Shown here one piece after another: positions 25,275 to 35,982 of a DNA stretch of 64,000 bases (positions within the stretch are counted from its first letter, which is position 1; every line of letters starts with the position of its first letter). The notes below the pieces were generated by a model. It worked only from the letters and a program-made list of their open reading frames with translations, made no database searches and was not told the DNA's origin. Both the position numbers and the translations under genes were made by a program. Location of the stretch: NCBI GenBank assembly GCA_022478985.1, contig JAKSZP010018527.1, positions 108,672-172,671 of the forward strand, in the 5' to 3' direction. This DNA comes from Massospora cicadina. Taxonomy: Eukaryota > Entomophthoromycota > Entomophthoromycetes > Entomophthorales > Entomophthoraceae.

Positions 25275-25598
25275 TTAAACAGCCTCAGGGCTTCTCTGTG
25301 TCAGTGGAAGTGGTCTCAAGCCTTGTTGTACCAATAGACGCATGCTTCCATCCAAAAGGGTAGCATAATATGAAATCAACCTCACTTGAGTTATTGATTG
25401 AAGTTGTACCTGACACAAGCTCATAATTTCATAAATGGAATGGGTTTCAAACCCACATTCCCCGATTAACCATATCATACTATTGTCATTCATTAAATAG
25501 CTTGTCCATTTTAACGCCTGAGCCAAAACAAGGGCTGGGTGTTTTACACTCACTTTACCAACCTGAACATATTTGGCATGTACCCATAGTTAGTCCAG
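25275..25598 (-). other. Open frame inside the TE-D LTR, repeated at 30405-30728
   Basis: An open frame of about 108 codons in element orientation, ending TQRSPEAV. It has no ATG near its 5' end; the first alternative start is GTG at 25553. The sequence is the same in both LTRs over the stretch from 25275 to 25553. I do not recognise the product. Because LTRs are copied from each other, identity alone does not show coding. Confidence 0.3.
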
Positions 25599-25750
25599 GG
25601 TGTGCTTGAGGTCAGGAAAGTCCTTAAGTTTAACCTTCTGGACCTCCTGCCGCCCAGCCTTGTCATTGGTGTTGGTGTCTTCTATCAAATCATGTAAACC
25701 TGACATTATCCTCTCCTCCTTTTTGGGCTCCACCCCCCCTCCAGGGGCAT

Positions 25751-26065
25751 TCACCAAGGAAAAGTTTTTATGGGCAGGGCCAACTTCATGGCAGCGATGG
25801 CTGGCTTGGACTTCAATCCTGAAGCCTCAGGGAAACGCTCGTGGAAAGCTGCAATTAGCTCTTGGGCATGAGCACAATCATGCGCTGGGACCCAACTGTT
25901 CTCTGCTGCGTCAAATCCCTTCCAGGATACAAGGTGCTCAAGCCTTATTCTTACCTGACGAGAGGCAATAATCTCCTTCACTTCCCACTCCAGCTCCCCA
26001 TCCACGAGATGAGCCTCTGGAGTCTCTGGTGGGGGCCCTCAAACAACGTGAGCTTGCTTTTATGA
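25751..26065 (-). pseudogene. TE-D chromodomain (integrase C terminus)
   Basis: Reads DGELEWEVKEIIASRQ, RIRLEHLVSWKGFDAAENSW, VPAHDCAHAQELIAAFHERF. This is a full chromodomain: the strand with EVKEI, the LVSWKG core with aromatic Trp, ENSW with the second Trp, and the C-terminal helix. Upstream is a PPPETPEAHLVDG linker preceded by a TGA stop, likely a decayed CGA. In chromoviruses the domain recruits the integration complex to chromatin. It is the best preserved chromodomain in the window. Confidence 0.9.
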
Positions 26066-26243
26066 AACACTGAAAAGATTCAAAATGAAGTGGGGAGATT
26101 TAACTGGTATGAGGCGTGGCCCAACTTTTTGACAACGCAGTATGGCCCAATCCTTTTTGGTCCTAGCTTTATACATGATTCTTGATTGGGATGTTTTTAG
26201 CATCCAGCATCATAAGATATCCTTCCTTGTACGCTGTTCCAAC

Positions 26244-27100
26244 TCATCTCTTACTATCAGCGTTTTCCTTGTAAGCCTGCATGGCCACATCTAAATTCGT
26301 GCTCACCCTTTGGTGTACTTTCTTGATTAATTTTGAAAAGTCCACCACCGCTTCCATATTGAATCCACAACTGGGCTCCATATTGAAGGCGATATTGAAG
26401 CCATAGTTTGAGAAGAAAGGGGAACAACCAATAGATGGATATTGGGCGTTGTTATAGCTAAATTGGGCCATAGGAAGATGGGAACCCCAATCTGAATGAT
26501 CTGAGGCAGTGTAACACTGCAAGAACTGTTAAATGAACTGGTTCACTCGTTCTGTCTGCCAATCTGATTGGGTGTAATAGGCAGTTGAACGGCAGGGACG
26601 GATTTGCAGAGCCTTACACAACTCTTCCAAAAAGACGGAGGTAAACTGGGGTCTACAATCACTAATTATTTCTTGAGGGACCCCATGAAGATCAAACACA
26701 TTGGTAACAAAAAGCCTAGCCATCTTAGCCGTGGAGACTGTAGTTCTGCAAGGGATAAAGTGGGCGAACTTCGTAAAATGGTCCACCGCCACCATGATAG
26801 CATCATAGCCATCAGATACAGGCAATTCTACATTTAAATCAACTAATAGGAAGTTCAAGGCTCGTCAGCTTTTTTAACTAGTACCAACAACCCTGCTAAA
26901 GGCTGGCGAGTCAGTTTCATTTGTTGCAGAATAGGCATTCTTTACAATACCTTCCCACCTGAGCGGCTAATCCCAACATATTTTAAGTGCGGCGGTTAAG
27001 AATAAGGGTCTTCACCTTTCTCAGGATGACCAATGGTGATTCCGTCATGATGGTCCCAGATGAGTTCCAGGCGAAGTGGTCCTGCAGGGACCCATAAGCA
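26244..27100 (-). pseudogene. TE-D integrase, nearly readable
   Basis: The zinc-binding part is faint (a GHPEKG-like string near 27020 and CKECLFCNK near 26950-26930). The core at 26858-26529 is clear: VAVDHFTKFAHFIPC with the first Asp, IISDCRPQFTS with the second Asp, and QTERVNQFI with Glu. By count the second Asp and the Glu are separated by 35 residues, as in D,D-35-E integrases. A stop after the helix (about 26528) precedes the next segment, WGSHLPMAQFSYNNAQYPSI. The second motif has Cys-Arg where Arg-Gly is usual. Confidence 0.88.
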
Positions 27101-27159
27101 CTCAGGAAATCACACCATCTCATCCTTTACGTGATAAGCTCTGGTAATATCCTCCTGAT

Positions 27160-27880
27160 TCAATGCGCTCTTTGCAAGGACCATAGTATATTCAGCTGAA
27201 AAGGCTGAGAAAGGACTAGCTTTTTGAACATACCATATTCCTCCACATTTTCTAGAGGAGCGAGCACTGGCCCATTGACTAAAGGGGAGGAACATTGAGA
27301 CACGATCTTACCTGGGTGAATCATTAAATGGGTATTATGCACCTCAACCTCCTTAATATTGGGAGCTAATGCAGGGTTGCGGCTTAAAGCATCCGCCAAA
27401 CCATTCTCCTTGCCCTTTGTAAACTCATAAGAAAACGCAAATTGGGCAAGGGTCTCATGCCAGAGGGTTCGCCGTGAGTTTAAGACACGAGGTGGGTGGT
27501 TTACAGTAAAGCATGGTGATCTGTACATATGCAGAAGGGTTGGGATGAGCTATGCAAGTGATGACGCCAATAAGTCAGCCCCTCACCCACTGCTAATAAA
27601 CTCTTTATCATATACGGCGTAGTTTAACTCTGGTAGAGACATCTTCCTAGAAATTATCCCACTGGATGCTCTTTTTCATCTTCGCCCACTTAAAATAGGT
27701 CTGCCACTATGGCGAAGTTGGAGGCATATGAAGCAACTTTAAACACCTTATTAGGTTCAACATGGCAAAGAATGGAAGTGGACAGCAAAGTACACTTTAC
27801 TGCTTATAAGCATACTATAAAACTGGGGACCACTGAATTACTTTTGCCCCACTTGCCTTATACAAAGACGCCACAACCTC
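27160..27880 (-). pseudogene. TE-D RNase H, broken
   Basis: The C-terminal part (27528-27160) is clear: TLWHETLAQFAFSYEFTKG, then KENGLADALSRNPAL with the conserved Asp of the ADALSR motif. The N-terminal part (27880-27530) has many stops and only partial resemblance. A frameshift separates the two. Confidence 0.8.
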
Positions 27881-27887
27881 ATAAAGT

Positions 27888-28583
27888 TTAAGTGAACTTC
27901 TTAAGGAATGTACACATTCCCAAAAAGCTTCTCAATTCCATAACCAAAGTTGGAGTGGGCCACTCACAAATCGCCTTCTCCTTGTCTGGAGTTATCATGT
28001 GCCCTTGTTCAAACATGATGTTGCCCAGAAAGATGACCTGGGACTTATAGAATTCACACTTACTGATTTTCAGGGTAAGGTTGGCAGCTTTCAAACTCTC
28101 CACCAGCTGCCAAAGGTGTACTGCATGGGACTCATTGTCTGGGGAAGATACTAAAATATCATCCATATAAGCTACCGCGCATACCCCCAGCAGGTCCCAC
28201 AAAGCCACATCAATATGACGTTGAAAGATAGCAGGGGCATTTTTAATCCCAAAAGGCATAACTTAAAATCGGAATATTTATTTTCTGGTATGGAATGTGG
28301 TCAACCACTCCTGGACCTTCTTGATAAGGATCTCATTGAACGCATTTAAACAATCCAGCTTGGAGAAGACTCGCGCTTTCTCCACATAGCATGCAATATG
28401 TGAGTCCAAGGAGATGGGATGTAAGTCTGGTACAGTGACGTTGTTGAGATTCCCATAATCTATGCAGGGACATAAGGTACCATCGGCCTTCTCAACAAAG
28501 AGAAGTGGGGAACATACAGGGGAGGTTTGCCAAAAAATAGCACCTGTGGCTAACTGCTCCTTAACCCACACATATAAGGCCAC
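27888..28583 (-). pseudogene. TE-D reverse transcriptase, one break
   Basis: Segment 28583-28278 has SPVCSPLLFVEKADGTLCPC, CIDYGNLNNVTV and VFSKLDCLNAFNEILI. After a short disruption, 28259-27888 has MPFGIKNAPAIFQRHID, AVAYMDDILVSSPD with intact YMDD, CEFYKSQVIFLGNIM and LRSFLGMCTFLKKF. All main polymerase motifs are present in order. The single break at about 28260-28277 (including an AGT/ACTTAA-type stop region) is the main lesion. Confidence 0.9.
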
Positions 28584-28900
28584 TTCCTCCCATAAGTCAG
28601 CGGATAAGTTGGGTAAGATATATGCACCAAATCAACGGTTAGCTTAAACTTGCAATCAAACTTTGAATGATCAGGTATTTCATTAGCTGAAGCCACATCA
28701 AACGAAGATTACAATCCCTCCAAACAGAGAGGTTAAAAAACCTCCACCGAGGGCTTCAGCAATGGGCAAGGCTGAGAGTGTGAATATTATGCCAGTGGGG
28801 CAAATCGCCCTGAAAGTTGGCTTCAGTCAAAGGAACAACCAACTTGTGACCATACTTTAAAGTTAGGGATAGAGTATTTTCTTTCAAGTTAGTCCTGACA

Positions 28901-29137
28901 TCAAAGTTTCTCCATCACTTTACGCCCAAAATGATTAGGTACAAGAGGTTTTGGTAGCTTGGAAGTGGTTGGACAAATGATATGTGCCAACTTGATAGTC
29001 CAATAACCCCTTTTTTCTGCGTAGGAATACCTTGAAAAATCCCCTTCTTTAACCATACTTCCTGGAAAGTAACTCAGCTCAAGGTATTTGGCTAGTTCTT
29101 GGTCCATAAAAAACTCAGAGGCTCCAGTATCCACCAA
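28901..29137 (-). pseudogene. TE-D aspartic protease
   Basis: MVDTGASEFFMDQELAKYLE shows an intact Asp-Thr-Gly-Ala active site. The segment then loses similarity, and a stop ends it. About 320 bp to the RT start are poorly readable. Confidence 0.75.
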
Positions 29138-29210
29138 AATAGTAGAGCTGATTTCCCTAAAGGAGATGACATGGTAGCAGTCAGTAGAAACATAAACTAA
29201 ATGATTTTAT

Positions 29211-29462
29211 TTAAAGCAGAAAAAGCCTCTCTTTTCCACCAAACGCTTCTTTAGGGTCTAACATTCCCCCAGGGTAAGTATTTGCATCAAAGAATGGAGA
29301 GGGATACTTGGCCACTCTTACTATTGAGGCCACATATCCTTCCATATCTTCTGCAACTGCATAAACGTTTTTGTATTGTAATTGTAACACCTTCTCCTCC
29401 TCCTGGGTTCCACGGATCATCGTTGTGGTCAAGCGTGGGTTCTTTGGGGTGATTTGACACAC
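29211..29462 (-). pseudogene. TE-D gag remnant
   Basis: An 83-codon open stretch lies between the 5' LTR and the protease. I see no capsid motif or zinc knuckle. Position is the only support. The space available is too short for a full gag, so most of it was probably deleted. Confidence 0.4.
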
Positions 29463-29948
29463 TTAAATGGGGTCAATATCCGATCCATAAAGGAAGATAT
29501 ATGGCTTGGTAGTATATATGGAAACGTCGTTAAAAAATGCATTTTGGGTCATGAACTACCCTATCCCCATTTTGATGACGTGTTATACAACTTTATCCAA
29601 GGCCAATACTACCAGACCCTTTGTCAAGGATCCTGCCTGTACCAAACGTGGTGCTAAATAGAAAGATTTTTTTGTGTTTATTTCATCATTACTGGTGGAA
29701 AGTTTGGGAATCATGACTCTCAGATTGCAAAGTGACCATATCCACCAGGTTCAGGCAAGAAAGGTGAGTACCTTCTGGATGGAGGTAGCAAGAATAACGC
29801 CAGACTGCTCAAACCCTCAGAAAAATGAAAAAAACAGTGGTGAGCCCCACTGTTGCCGTGGCCACCAGCTGTCACACACTATTTGCACTCACAAAAGTCC
29901 CACATGGAAAAAGTTTGTGCACATAAAGATAAATGGTTGGTCATCTAA

Positions 29949-30835
29949 TGTCAGAAGAGTATCTATAACTCTCCAGTTTCCAATTTGGCGGTGCACGAAG
30001 CATGGGACCAAATCAAGGGAATTCTTCATCAAAGTGACCATAAAAATAGCCCAGCAGAGGGCGCTGGAGCTAAGAAGACATAAGGCGACGGTGTTGAGCA
30101 CTGCGAAAGTAATCATAACTCAAGAAGACCTCAGAACTTGGCTGTGGTCCAGAAGGCTGTTTCTATCGAATTTTGTACAGGGTTAGGGTGCACTGGTGAC
30201 CAAGTTTGGAAGGAACCTGGTAGGACCTACGATGTACCTGAGGCTGTTATGGATTTAATTAGAATAAATTGTTTACATTTTGCAAGACCTCCTCAAAGAG
30301 GTCTGCACACAAGTGTCCCCAAGTCAACATAAAAAACGTAAAATGACAAGGGGGTTTATTGGGAAGATGACCAACGAGAAACGTTGGTCTTGAGTAAACA
30401 TAAATTAAACAGCCTCAGGGCTTCTCTGTGTCAGTGGAAGTGGTCTCAAGCCTTGTTGTACCAATAGACGCATGCTTCCATCCAAAAGGGTAGCATAATA
30501 TGAAATCAACCTCACTTGAGTTATTGATTGAAGTTGTACCTGACACAAGCTCATAATTTCATAAATGGAATGGGTTTCAAACCCACATTCCCCGATTAAC
30601 CATATCATACTATTGTCATTCATTAAATAGCTTGTCCATTTTAACGCCTGAGCCAAAACAAGGGCTGGGTGTTTTACACTCACTTTACCAACCTGAACAT
30701 ATTTGGCATGTACCCAGAGTTAGTCCAGGGTGTGCTTAAGGTCAGGAAGGGCCTTAAGTTTAACCTTCTGGACCTCCTGTCAGCCAGCCTTGTCCTTGGG
30801 GTTGGTGCCTTCTATCAAGTCATGTAAACCTGACA
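29949..30835 (-). repeat. TE-D 5' LTR
   Basis: TGTCAGA to CCTGACA, same layout as 24818-25705. I could not identify a convincing primer-binding site just inside it; the minus strand there reads TTAGATGACCAACC. Confidence 0.9.
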
Positions 30836-31024
30836 GTAAAGAGGATAAAGGGTTTATCAAGATTCAGATGAATAAGTACTGGATAGTTGGGGGGAGAGAC
30901 GCATAGCAGGTCAAAGGCCTGCTGTTGCTCTTCTTTCCACTGAAGGGGTATCCCTTTCTTCAGTAATTACACTAAAGGTTTAGGTGTTTGAAAAGTGGGG
31001 AATAAACTGAGGATAGTATCCCAC
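30836..31024 (-). pseudogene. TE-B RT-RNase H connection, stranded between TE-D and TE-C
   Basis: A 189 bp island. From the right edge it reads VGYYPQFIPHFS (the GYYRRFI motif that follows RT), then LQWKEEQQQAFDLL, the FxWxEEHQxAFxxLK string at the start of RNase H, and ends in KPFILF. Joining its right edge to 33942 rebuilds the FLGMVGYY motif with a single copy of the CCCAC target site. Joining its left edge to 24817 brings KPFILF next to the rest of RNase H, off by about one base. Confidence 0.85.
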
Positions 31025-31610
31025 TGTTAGCCGCCAGGGAGGAATCATTGGTGGCACGATCATCTGAAGGCCAGGCTTCAAAGTTAGCAGCCTTGGACGA
31101 GATGGTTTCCATTAAAGTAAAGTAAAATAAATTAAGAGTTCTGATGAGAAGTATATTATTTAGACTAATCTATCACTATTTATAGTGCTTTAAAATATAA
31201 GGATAGTAATAGGGATTATAAGGATCGTAATAGGGATATTTAAGGGGGACTGTGGTATACTTACCAACGTTTATGGATTAGATTGTCTTATCGTGTATGG
31301 TCAACTTTATGTTTTAAACATTTAACCGGAATAGGGATATTTAAGGGTAGTGTCATGGGACCAGTAGGAAAGTCCCGATGCTAGGATATGTGGGAATAGA
31401 TAAAGAGTGGATAGAGATTAGATAATGAATAGGAAATGTACAATTTCCTTGAATTCAGAATAATTTGGGAAAAGTCCCAAATTTGGTATTCTAGTTGAAT
31501 CAAACTCCATTCTCAAATTATTGGACCATCTGCAAATTATGCACTTTGTATGATTATTTTGATTTTTCCCCTGGACAAGGCTTTTACCTAATCCAGGGAG
31601 AATCCTAACA
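31025..31610 (-). repeat. TE-C 3' LTR, with a 101 bp internal gain
   Basis: Ends TGTTAG and CCTAACA form an inverted pair. Relative to the other LTR it has about 101 extra bases, bounded by two copies of AATAGGGATATTTAAGGG (31229-31246 and 31330-31347). Confidence 0.9.
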
Positions 31611-33007
31611 ACGCCCTTCCAAAGCCTTGTCCTAAGGGAGAAAGTTGTGACCTGAAGGTTAAGGTAGATAGAGGACTCAAGCTTGAGGGTGTACAGAGCC
31701 TTACCAGTGTAGGAGTTGTGGAAGTAGAATTTGATGCAGTTGGCCAAGGTGTGGTTAGCAAAACTGGTGACAAAAGCATGAATAGAAGGGTTGTTGTTGA
31801 GCTGGCAGAGCAAGAGGCGGCTAATGTCCATGTGGGTAAGGTTGTTGGGCAAGGTGAAGGTGAGGTGTAAATGCCTGAACTTGGAAGCATCTCTGATGAT
31901 GCCTTGCTCACATTCGCGCTTGATGGCTTTGGCGGGGATTGAATGGAGCAGCTCAAACACCTCGTTTGCCCTAGTTTTGTAAATCTTATAGGGGTCATGC
32001 CTGCAGATGGTTGTCAAGTGCCCGCTGAGACCAGATGGCAGATGAAAGGCGGTCAGCTCTTCGAGCAGCATCTTGGAAATCTGCTTGGCGATGGAATCCT
32101 GGAGGGCATTAGTGTGCTTGTTGGTTTCAAGGTTGAGATGGAGTTTGAAGTGAACCTTCTTTCTCTCATGCATGTTCTCCTTGCTAACCCACTTCAGATG
32201 CGGCGCAAACGTGCCACTGAGCACCTCATGGCAAAGCCCATCATGCCCAAAACAGACGATCTGCATCTCTGACTTGGGCAGCAGCCAATAGGATGAGCTG
32301 AAATGCTAGCAGGTTTTTTCAAGATCAGCAATCATTTTTGTAATGTCAGGCCTGATTGCTGGAGGGGAGCCATCAGAGTTGGAAAGTTGTAGCATCGCTG
32401 AAAAGGAGTCGTTGAGCTTTGCTTTTTCAGGACCTGTGTTTTCATAGGGATCAGCATTCATCTTAGTAATATCTGGTCCAATTTTTGGAGGGGCGCTGTC
32501 AAAGTTGGAAAGCAGTAGCATTTCAGGAAGAGAGTCATCAAGCTTACTCTCAATAATGCAAAGGTAAGTCCCAGGTATTTTACCTGGCATTCAAATTGCA
32601 TCGACGCACTGAATGTTTTTGAGGCTTCCTAAAAATTCCTGCAGCTTGCTGCCTGCATTAAATTTGGAAGCTAATTCTTGACTTGTTGTCCCAACTTGAT
32701 TGGTCCAATTGCTCAGAAGATGCTCATCCAAATTGATGTTTGGCACTTTTAACTCTGAACACTCAATAAAATTTGTTCTGATTTCTTTCACTAAATCAGA
32801 CTGAAAAATGACGTTATTGCAGAGAATTGGGTTTTGGTCACCTAAATAAATGTTATTACTAGTATCAAAATCATTTGTTGTTTTTAAATTCTGAGTATCT
32901 AAATTTGTTTGATCTTTGCTCTTTGACTGGAGTATAAGCATCAATTTGGTCAGTTTCTTTTTATAATGCTTCACTTTGGTGAGAAATCTAAAGAGTTTTT
33001 TCTTCAT
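31418..33007 (-). pseudogene. TE-C ORF: unknown protein of about 465 codons plus LTR read-through, two in-frame stops
   Basis: ATG at 33007 opens MKKKLFRFLTKVKHYKKK, a strongly basic start. One reading frame then runs to the LTR at 31610 and on to a stop at 31418, interrupted only by TGA (32593-32591) and TAG (32308-32306). There is no frameshift over about 1.4 kb, unlike the surrounding pol relics. Three parts are visible: a basic then Asn/Asp-rich N terminus; a middle with two copies of a 42-residue unit (KLDDS...PDITKM and KLNDS...PDITKM); and a C-terminal ~280 residues with HLHLTFTLPNNLTHMDISRL and IHAFVTSFANHTLANCIKFY. I do not recognise the family. It could be a divergent Gag-like RNA-binding protein or a captured host gene. 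Confidence 0.7.
32323..32548 (-). repeat. 126 bp tandem duplication within the TE-C ORF
   Basis: The two copies start with GATCAGCA at 32323 and 32449 and share TTGGAAAG and GTAGCAT blocks at matching offsets. The period, 126 bp, is 42 codons, so the frame is kept and the protein has a duplicated acidic/hydrophobic unit. Confidence 0.8.
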
Positions 33008-33433
33008 AATTGGAAAACATCCTATAGGCCAGTAGTCATTTCTCTGTGTGATATTTTCCCAAGCGTCTCTTCAGTTGTTGTCACATTCTTCCTTGCTATA
33101 TTTTGCTTCCTGCATATAATAAAGTATTGCCTTTTTCAATCTCTTCACTTTATGATGTTAGCTATAATGCCCTTTGACATCTGTTTCAATTATTTCAGGC
33201 ATATACAATAAATCAAGTAAGGGCTTAAGTTGCCCTGGTGTTTTTAAAAGTATAGGACCTTCTTCTCTAGGACACATAAAGCTCTTCTTGGTAAAATCAT
33301 TTTCCACAGTGATTGCATCTCAGCCATTCCATGTAGGTATTCCAAAAGGTCAGGGTCCGGAGTACCTACTGAGGATTAAAAACTCTTATCATCCAAGGTT
33401 GAGGCTATATCCTCATGGTGCAACTCGGAAGCG

Positions 33434-33451
33434 ACCTGGCAGGGAGCACCA
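33434..33451 (-). promoter_or_regulatory. TE-C primer-binding site
   Basis: Minus strand TGGTGCTCCCTGCCAGGT, matching the TE-B site at 17 of 18 positions. Confidence 0.8.
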
Positions 33452-33454
33452 TTT

Positions 33455-33941
33455 TATTGGGCTGCCAGGGAGTTATCATTAGTGGCACAATCATCTGAAG
33501 GCTGGGCTTTGAAGTTAGCAGCCTTGGACAAGATGGTTTCCATTAAAGTAAAGTAAAATAAATTAAGAGTTCTGATGAGAAGTATTTTATTTAGAATAAT
33601 CTAGCAATATTTATAGTGCTTTAAAATATAAGGATAGGAATAGGGATTATAAGGATAGGAATAGGGGATACTTAAGGGTAGTGTCATGGGACCAATAGGA
33701 AAGTCCCGATTCTAGGATATGTGGGAATAGATAAAGAGTGGATAGAGATTAGATAATGAATGGGAAATGTACATTTTCCCCAAATTTAGCATAATTTGGG
33801 AAAAGTCTCAAATTCAGTATTCTAGTTGAATCAAACTCCATTCTCAAATTATTGGGCCATCTGCAAATTATGCACTTTGTATGATTTTTTTGATTTTCCC
33901 TCTGGACAAGGCTTTTACCTAATCCAGGGAGAATCCCAACA
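33455..33941 (-). repeat. TE-C 5' LTR
   Basis: 487 bp. Minus strand starts TGTTGGGATTCTCCC at 33941 and ends CCAATA at 33455, three bases before the primer site. Apart from the indel it is close to the left LTR by eye. Confidence 0.88.
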
Positions 33942-35360
33942 CCCACCATCCCTAAGAAAACTTGTACTTCTTGTAGGGATTTAGGGGGGACATCCTAGCA
34001 ATGGCCAAGGCCTTGTCATTAATTGGGAATATTTTGGCTTTACTTACCTTCTAGCTTAAAAAAGCCACCTCACTTTAAAAGAAGAGAAATTTTAACGGCT
34101 TTAGTTTAAATGGAGATTGCCCTAACTGCTTTTGGACTTGCCTGAGGTGATCTAGGTGCTCAGCAAAGGTTCTCAAAAAATGGAAATATCATCAAGATAA
34201 TTTAGCACACAGAGGTCTTATATCGCCTAAGAGTCCGTCCATGGCGCGTGGAAAGATTTAGGGCGTTACATAACCCCTGAGGCATTTAATTGGGCTCAAA
34301 TGACCCTTTTCTTGAGATGAAAGCTCATTTTTCATTATCCTCAGCAACAAATAGACTTGCCAGTACCCACTGGCAATATCTATAGCTGATAAATAGTGGG
34401 AATCTGAGATAAGCGTAAGGAATCATATATATGCGGCAAAGATAGCTATCTTTTCATATGATAGATTTAAAGCGGCAATATACCATGACAACACGGTGGC
34501 CACCATCCTTTTTCTGAATTAATAGGAGTGGGGAAGCCCGTGAGCTTTTTTAAAAAGCACTTTTATACTGGCCTTCAACCTTTGCTGTAATTATAAGGCC
34601 ACTTGAGCTTCCTTCACTTTGGATTTTCAGTATGGCTGGGATTTAAATGGAGGTGAGCCTCAGTCTCAAATTGGTTAATTACCTGGACAATTTCCTGTAG
34701 TCACTTGGTCCTGAGGAAAAAATATCGCCATATTCTTAAGGAAACCTTAAACGTTTTGGCGTTCATTTGGGGTGAGATTATCTCCAATCCTGCTTTCAAC
34801 CAAAGCTATGATTCTTATGGGATAAAATCATTAAGCTTGTAGGGAGCCAAAACAACTCACATCGGCAATATTCTCAATGGGACATAGTTTTACATAAGTG
34901 ATAGGGGCATGCCGCGGGACTTGGATGGTATGTTCATTATAATCCCTAATAAGATAGAGATAGATTTTCCATAAGCGGGATCCAAAATCCCCACGCAGGT
35001 CAACGCTTCTTTGATTGAAGGGTTTGGGTGTCCATTTAGCTCCAAAATTTGATTAAGAGGGGTGAGAATCTGGATTTCATATCCACAAAAAGTTGTGAGC
35101 CATAAGGTATTATGATAGGATGATGGGCATACAGAGGGATCCCCTCTTTGGAATCCACAGCCTCTGGGGGTAACTTAGTTTTTCCCCCTAAGACTTGGTA
35201 TTCAACTTTGCAAATGGAGGACAGGTATCTGAGGATGCATGTCCATTTTTTGGGGGCTCCTTTACATTTGACGTGAAGTAAATTAATTAATGGGATCCAA
35301 TATCCTAATAGGACAGGTATTTTCCTTGTGGTTGATGATGCAGTTAAACTCCCGCATCAG
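33942..35360 (-). pseudogene. TE-B reverse transcriptase, broken
   Basis: Many stops, but the polymerase motif VLNYLDDISIF is readable on the minus strand near 34205-34175 with both aspartates kept. The VQVFLG motif lies at the TE-C junction (33942-33965). Upstream, the template-grip and palm regions are only partly legible. Confidence 0.75.
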
Positions 35361-35636
35361 TTAGACCCCAATAAGCAACTCATAAGTATCGTTTTCTAAC
35401 GCAATGGTGGGGGAAGTAATTAAAAGTTTCCCATATTGAAGGGTTAGGGCAGAATAGGCTCCTATCGCCTTAGTTGACTGATTACTGGCCATCACATATT
35501 CAGCTTTGTGAATCAATTCTGGAGCCATTTTTATCTTTTGGATAAGTTGGGAAGAAATAATGTTAACTGGGGAGCCAGTGCTAATTATTGCCAGGACTTT
35601 AACCTTATGTAAGGCTACCTCTACACAAACCACCAA
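35361..35636 (-). pseudogene. TE-B aspartic protease
   Basis: The 92-codon segment carries AIISTGSPVNIISSQLIQKI, matching the active-site region of TE1's protease, but the catalytic Asp of Asp-Thr-Gly is Ser here. It continues to DTYELLIGV, the conserved distal motif. Loss of the Asp means it could not cleave. Confidence 0.8.
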
Positions 35637-35982
35637 AGATCTAAACTGGGAAATTAACAGCTAGTAAGTTGTCATTAGAGATTCGTATCAAAGAAAGCTG
35701 AGGATTCTTCTGTGGCCAAGCTCAGGGCTGTTCAATGCATTTGGAAGTTTTATAAGCCAATGCTTGGTTTTCTATAGAAGAGCTGACTGCCAAAATTTAT
35801 TTGGGTAACTGACCAATTTAAAAGTAAGAAAGGTGGAGATCTTTATTTTCTTAAATAGAAAGAGGTACGTCAGCTTCTGAAGGCACAGCTAAAAAAATAT
35901 CCTGAAGTGCTGTGAATAGAGCTAGAGCTGGAACAAGAATCTTGGGGCACTTAAATGCCATCAGCATAGGGTGCCTCCTGCC

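Larger units (their letters stand above)
24818..25705 (-). repeat. TE-D 3' LTR
   Basis: TGTCAGG to CCTGACA, perfectly inverted termini. It holds an AATAAA signal on the minus strand (plus 25225-25230), the hairpin at 25239-25259 and a 108-codon open frame without ATG. Differences from the right copy are confined almost wholly to its two ends. Confidence 0.9.
24818..30835 (-). mobile_element. TE-D: Ty3/gypsy chromovirus inserted in TE-B RNase H
   Basis: LTRs of 888 and 887 bp differ by only about 30 bases by hand count, so this is among the youngest insertions here. The minus strand carries protease, RT with YMDD, RNase H, integrase with D-D-35-E spacing, and a good chromodomain. Gag is almost absent: only about 730 bp lie between the 5' LTR and the protease. 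Flanking pentamers are TAAAA (left) and GTAAA (right), matching at three of five positions. A handful of stops and shifts break pol. Confidence 0.9.
31025..33941 (-). mobile_element. TE-C: non-autonomous LTR retrotransposon carrying a single unknown ORF
   Basis: It has LTRs at 31025-31610 and 33455-33941, a primer site at 33434-33451 and a perfect 5 bp target duplication, CCCAC, at 31020-31024 and 33942-33946. The 1.84 kb interior has no protease, RT, RNase H or integrase motif. It holds one long reading frame (33007-31611) with two in-frame stops. The element sits in the RT of TE-B. Its LTR start (TGTTAGGAT) and primer site almost match those of TE-B, so TE-B relatives may have supplied the enzymes that moved it. 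Confidence 0.9.

Noticed and set aside
29454..30186. Plus-strand frames across the TE-D 5' LTR boundary
   Set aside because: They run against the orientation of the element and span LTR and leader; no motif is present.
31588..31998. 136-codon Ser/Thr/Pro/Leu-rich minus-strand frame overlapping the TE-C ORF
   Set aside because: It is out of frame with the longer ORF and low in complexity; it looks like a shadow.
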